From a virus, in IMG/VR virus record IMGVR_UViG_3300023240_000112, positions 1 to 24,285 of that record: DNA of 24,285 nucleotides; one strand, given 5' to 3'. Position numbers and translations under genes: made by a program. The first letter of the stretch is position 1. Every line of letters starts with the position of its first letter. The notes under the pieces are model-generated. The model had not been told where the DNA came from. It made no database searches and saw only the letters and a program-made list of their open reading frames with translations. Below, one piece after another: positions 21,548 through 24,285 of the stretch.

Positions 21548-22359
21548 TCTTTCGCTTGATTATAAAATAAATTGTCAGGGAACTTTGATGTATCTACATT
21601 TGGTATTTTATGCTTATTAAATAATGGGTCGCAACTGTAATGGGCGATGTAGTGCTCATCCTTTAGCTCGTTAACATTAGGGTAATAGCAATTTTCTGGA
21701 GTTACCATTTTGATTCTGTGATTATGGCATGAGATATTTAGTCCGTGCATTGCACACCACCAAGAGTGTTGATTTCCTTTTTCTTTTTCAGTAACTAAAC
21801 AAGAGTACTTAATTACGTCGTCTATTATTTTTTTTATAGTTTTTACTCTTCCTATAACATTAAAACCTCCGTTTATGTATGCATTCATGTCGTGCCACAG
21901 ATAATCGTCTATTACTTTTCTGTTTATTCCATCTGTTTTTGAGATGTGCATGTGCCAATCCTCATAGGTATTATCAGCAAATACTAAGTCATAAGGCATT
22001 TTATCATACTCTTTGGGGTATGGTTTTAAGTGAACCAAGTCAGCATCTATTATCTCAACCACCTCATCATCCCCTAAATGCTCTATAATTTGTTTGGCAG
22101 CAGTAAATACATTTATAGGAATATACCACTGCTCAGAGCCTTTAACATATTCATATACCGAGTCAACCATCTTATATGGTAAAGTCATATTCCAATCAAC
22201 GTCACTAATCGGTTTCTCACCGTAATGATTGTATTTAACTATAGGGATAATTGCTTTTTTACTAGCATCTTCTCCGTACACCTTATTGTGCTGGTGCTGA
22301 AAAAATGATATTTGTTTTCTAAATGCTTCTATAGGTACTACACAAGGAATACTTATCAT
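21529..22359 (-). CDS. Glycosyltransferase-like protein with DxD motif (276 aa)
   Basis: A GT-A-type layout is visible: VVEIIDADLVHLKPYP (100-115) with Asp105-x-Asp107 for metal/nucleotide-sugar binding, DLVFADN (124-130), YINGGFNVIG (161-170), QHSWWCAMHGLNI (197-209) and a late EHYIAHYSCDPLFNKHKI (235-252) where His240 could be the third metal ligand. There is no signal peptide or membrane helix, so it works in the cytoplasm during virion assembly. ATG 22359 overlaps the hydroxylase stop (ATGA) and its end overlaps the second glycosyltransferase. The late His-Tyr and Trp-Trp blocks give some resemblance to hydroxyproline O-glycosyltransferases of plants, but that is an impression, not a demonstrated match. 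Confidence 0.65.
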   Translation of the reverse strand: MISIPCVVPIEAFRKQISFFQHQHNKVYGEDASKKAIIPIVKYNHYGEKPISDVDWNMTLPYKMVDSVYEYVKGSEQWYIPINVFTAAKQIIEHLGDDEVVEIIDADLVHLKPYPKEYDKMPYDLVFADNTYEDWHMHISKTDGINRKVIDDYLWHDMNAYINGGFNVIGRVKTIKKIIDDVIKYSCLVTEKEKGNQHSWWCAMHGLNISCHNHRIKMVTPENCYYPNVNELKDEHYIAHYSCDPLFNKHKIPNVDTSKFPDNLFYNQAKEWLSQL

Positions 22360-23528
22360 ACCAATTTATAATGTACAAAAAAGTTTCTAAAATACTCACC
22401 TCCAAAAGGCTCTTGCCTTCCATGCTCACATATAGCTGACTCGTATAATATTATATCACCAACCTCTGCATACACTTTATGCCAATTACCGTCATGGTCT
22501 TGAATATCTAAAGGCCAATCATCAGCAAACTCTTTGTGCTGACATCCACATCTTAGGTCTTTATCTACTATTATAATTGAAGATATATGATGAGTCTCTA
22601 CCCTATCAACGTGGTTTATAAGCGTAGCCCCTTTTGTGTACGACCTTATACCATAAATAAAGCTAGGCTCTATTGAAACGCCACAGAACTCTTCGTGTAA
22701 TGGCTGTAACTCTTTATGTATAGTTGCTCTAATACTTGGCAAATGCTCAAATGAAAGTATATCACTTCCACCTCCAATAATTACATTCTCCTTGTTCTCA
22801 AACTTCTCCTCTGTTTTTTTGTCCTTTAAAATATTATAAGCATCTTGTATAAGACCCCAAGCGACATCGGGACACTTAACAACTTTAAATCCTTTCTCTG
22901 TTAGCTTTGGTATCTGAGACTTATCTGTATATATTTTCTTTTTGTTTTTATACTTATACGCATCTTCAGCTCCATTCCAATCATTCTCTCTCCACCATGA
23001 GGTGATGATATATTTTTTACCTGAGTCTATTGATTGACCTTCGTGTAAGGTTTTCTCTTGACCTATACCATCTATAGTGTTTTGCCAAATAACAGCTTTA
23101 CCCCTTTTTGGTTTTACTTTTAAATCCATATTAGGAAAATTAGTTCCACCACCTTCAAAGTCATCATTAAGGTAAATCATTAACGTAAATGTCCTATTGC
23201 CAGACTGCAGACAATGTTTGTCATAAGCGCTGCCACTAAAATAATCATTATGAGGTTTAAAAAATTGTCCTTGTTCATAAAGTTGTCCTTGAAGTCCCTC
23301 TCCTTTTGATAATTGTTGGCCTAAGTGTATGGCTATTTTATTATGAACTCTAGATACTAACTCATTATTAGAATCTAAATTACAAGTACTTGAGGTTCTT
23401 GTTTCCGAGACAGTGCTTATATCAGTACCTCCCTCAACCACAGAGGAACGTGTGTGATTAGCATCAATAATTGTAACTAATTCGTTACATTCCTCTTCGC
23501 TTAAAAAGCTTTCTATTTCAGTTATCAT
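22356..23528 (-). CDS. Two-domain 2OG-Fe(II) oxygenase, prolyl 4-hydroxylase-like
   Basis: 390 residues holding two oxygenase domains. Domain 1 (1-182) is a close fit to prolyl 4-hydroxylases: ETRTSSTCNL (42-51), YEQGQFFKPHNDYF (84-97) with His93-x-Asp95, FEGGGTNFPNMDLKVKP (124-140), GKAVIWQN (143-150), TLHEGQ (His162) and KKYIITSWWR with Lys171/172 for 2-oxoglutarate. Domain 2 (about 215-390) repeats the pattern more loosely: INHVDR (His306-x-Asp308), GDIILYESA (357-365), CEHGRQEPF (His369) and EYFRNFF (Arg381). Both iron triads look intact. The enzyme would hydroxylate prolyl residues using Fe(II), O2 and 2-oxoglutarate. It lies just after the Pro-Val-rich fibre gene and is coupled to two glycosyltransferases, which makes the fibre the likely substrate. 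Confidence 0.85.
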   Translation of the reverse strand: MITEIESFLSEEECNELVTIIDANHTRSSVVEGGTDISTVSETRTSSTCNLDSNNELVSRVHNKIAIHLGQQLSKGEGLQGQLYEQGQFFKPHNDYFSGSAYDKHCLQSGNRTFTLMIYLNDDFEGGGTNFPNMDLKVKPKRGKAVIWQNTIDGIGQEKTLHEGQSIDSGKKYIITSWWRENDWNGAEDAYKYKNKKKIYTDKSQIPKLTEKGFKVVKCPDVAWGLIQDAYNILKDKKTEEKFENKENVIIGGGSDILSFEHLPSIRATIHKELQPLHEEFCGVSIEPSFIYGIRSYTKGATLINHVDRVETHHISSIIIVDKDLRCGCQHKEFADDWPLDIQDHDGNWHKVYAEVGDIILYESAICEHGRQEPFGGEYFRNFFVHYKLV

Positions 23529-23570
23529 TTGATTTTAATTTAATATAAAGATAATAAATTAATCTTAAAA

Positions 23571-23592
23571 TCCACATATTGCTACTCTAATA
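23571..23592 (-). repeat. Decayed copy of the fibre module C-terminus
   Basis: Within the 89-base gap between hydroxylase and fibre genes, 23571-23583 (TCCACATATTGCT) repeats 23957-23969 exactly and 23580-23592 (TGCTACTCTAATA) repeats 23993-24005 exactly. The piece therefore equals 23957-24005 of the fibre gene with 27 internal bases missing, with TGCT at the join. On the minus strand one frame still reads SIRVAICG, compared with YIRVAAGG...AICG in the fibre module. It looks like the tail of a former module duplicate. Confidence 0.6.
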
Positions 23593-23617
23593 CTTGTGCC
23601 ATTATTTTATTTAAGTG

Positions 23618-24285
23618 TTAACAATAGTCTTTATCTATTACTACTCCTGAACTATTAATTTGTATTGTTGATAAATCACCACCTACAAAATACCAATCAC
23701 TTCCTCCATTAAATGTTGTTGTACAAGTTCCGGTTGTATAAATCGTATCTCCAATTTCGGGATATGTTGACAAACCATTATGTCTTCTTCTTGAAGCAGA
23801 TGTTCCATTACTACAAGATGCTGCGCTTGAGCCTGAACCTCCGGTTTCTGTATAAAATTGAGTACATAAAGCGGGGCTTGGTGTTGGAGCCGGTGTAGGC
23901 ACTGGCACTGGAACTGGCACAGGCACTGGCACTGGAACTGGTGTAGGCGTAGGAGTTCCACATATTGCTTCTTCAATAACTTCTCCACCTGCTGCTACTC
24001 TAATATAAAAATCAGTTGTCATTCTATAGTACCCTGCTGCTAATGCGTTTAATCCACTTGCATCACTATAAACATTGTCTCCTGCTATTGGTAAGGCATT
24101 TGCTCCATTATGGTAATAAGTATTTGGTATACTTTCAGTACATACATCACTAAAATTACTTGTATTACTACTTGGAAAAGCAGAAAAAGCAGGTGGGCTT
24201 GGCACTGGAACAGGCACTGGAACAGGAACAGGAACTGGAACAGGAACAGGCACAGGCACTGGAACAGGCACAGGCACAGGCACAG
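23618..24285 (-). CDS. C-terminal part of a modular fibre-like protein with (Pro-Val)n tracts (5' end outside window)
   Basis: About 222 residues are visible; the frame stays open through the window edge, inside a Pro-Val tract, so the true start lies beyond it. From the edge inward: (PV) about 14 units, PSPPAF; a module of about 75 residues from DVC to AIC with YYHNGANALPIAGDNVYSD and GYYR; a second tract TPTPTPVPVPV...PTPAPTPSPA; and a second module from LC to DKDYC with RRRHNGLSTYPEIGDTIY. Both modules share HNG-x5-P-x2-GD-x2-Y and end with a G-V-x-x-(D/E) strand and a terminal Cys, so they are homologous repeats. Such Cys-ended modules occur in surface and tail-fibre proteins of flavobacterial phages. 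The Pro-rich linkers should be extended, polyproline-II-like rods. Receptor binding is inferred. Confidence 0.7.
   Translation of the reverse strand, partial: VPVPVPVPVPVPVPVPVPVPVPVPVPVPSPPAFSAFPSSNTSNFSDVCTESIPNTYYHNGANALPIAGDNVYSDASGLNALAAGYYRMTTDFYIRVAAGGEVIEEAICGTPTPTPVPVPVPVPVPVPVPTPAPTPSPALCTQFYTETGGSGSSAASCSNGTSASRRRHNGLSTYPEIGDTIYTTGTCTTTFNGGSDWYFVGGDLSTIQINSSGVVIDKDYC
23873..23953 (-). repeat. Second Pro-Val/Pro-Thr codon tract in the fibre gene
   Basis: An 81-base tract with a 6-base period that encodes alternating prolines with Val, Thr, Ala and Ser between the two fibre modules. Its hexamers vary at synonymous positions (CCT/CCA and GTG/GTT). Pro is at every second residue, a repeat pattern suited to proline hydroxylation. 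Confidence 0.85.
24191..24285 (-). repeat. First Pro-Val codon tract, running off the window end
   Basis: At least 95 bases of a 6-base period repeat encoding about 14 Pro-Val units followed by Pro-Ser-Pro-Pro. Because each unit is two codons, gain or loss of units changes rod length without shifting the frame. The tract continues past the window, so its full length is unknown; the repeat may also be where an assembly stopped. Confidence 0.85.

Noticed and set aside
23683-23988. Gln/Cys/Leu-rich frame on the minus strand within the fibre gene
   Set aside because: It is a shifted reading of the Pro-Val tract; the fibre frame has conserved modules with Cys ends and this one has none.
23571-24005. 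Diversity-generating retroelement (template/variable repeat pair)
   Set aside because: The two copies differ by a 27-base loss, not by adenine-specific changes, and no reverse transcriptase is present in the window.
23873-24285. CRISPR-like or regulatory iteron interpretation of the 6-base repeats
   Set aside because: The unit is two codons, always in frame with a fibre-like protein, and there are no spacers.

Overview
The window reads as part of a double-stranded DNA bacteriophage genome, AT-rich and densely packed, probably a tailed phage with podovirus-type ejection proteins that infects a member of the Bacteroidota (marine flavobacteria are the best guess). The reasons are: almost every gene overlaps or abuts its neighbour (ATGA or TAATG junctions); start codons lack Shine-Dalgarno sequences; three TAnnTTTG boxes of the Bacteroidota -7 promoter type lie just upstream of genes; and several proteins (VirE_N/BT4734-like primase-helicase, DUF1071 annealing protein, 3D/double-psi-barrel protein) have their recognisable relatives in Bacteroidota phages and mobile elements. 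No tRNA, rRNA, CRISPR array, integrase, insertion sequence, terminase, portal or capsid gene is visible.

Layout, plus strand (1-11148): a replication/recombination arm. It opens with the C-terminal end of a probable adenine methyltransferase, a string of very small genes and several hypothetical proteins, and a secreted 3D-domain protein. A recombination cassette follows: a Sak/DUF1071 annealing protein, a RecE-like exonuclease and an SSB-like protein with an acidic DDLPF tail. A terminator and a 216-bp intergenic region with TGTCGA repeats and a 35-bp pure A/T tract separate these from an 802-aa primase-helicase, an SF2 (SNF2-like) helicase, a PD-(D/E)XK nuclease, a stand-alone DnaA domain IV-like protein, a DUF3310 protein, a VRR-NUC nuclease, two hypotheticals, a metallophosphoesterase and a small nuclease-like protein.

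Layout, minus strand (24285 down to 11149): a virion arm that converges on the replication arm with no spacer. Read in its own direction it carries the C-terminal part of a fibre-like protein with long Pro-Val tracts (cut by the window end), a two-domain prolyl-4-hydroxylase-like 2OG-Fe(II) oxygenase, two glycosyltransferase-like proteins, a tail/structural protein, a GNAT acyltransferase-like protein, and three proteins of 243, 607 and 1963 aa whose order and rising size match the T7 internal core/ejection proteins gp14-gp15-gp16.

The most interesting unit is the block 20888-24285: a protein with (Pro-Val)n tracts directly followed by a prolyl hydroxylase-like enzyme and two translationally coupled glycosyltransferases. 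The inference, not proven by sequence, is that the phage hydroxylates prolines in its own fibre and then glycosylates the hydroxyprolines, like the extensin/arabinogalactan-type modification of plant and algal walls. A small decayed copy of the fibre's C-terminal module lies between the fibre gene and the hydroxylase gene.
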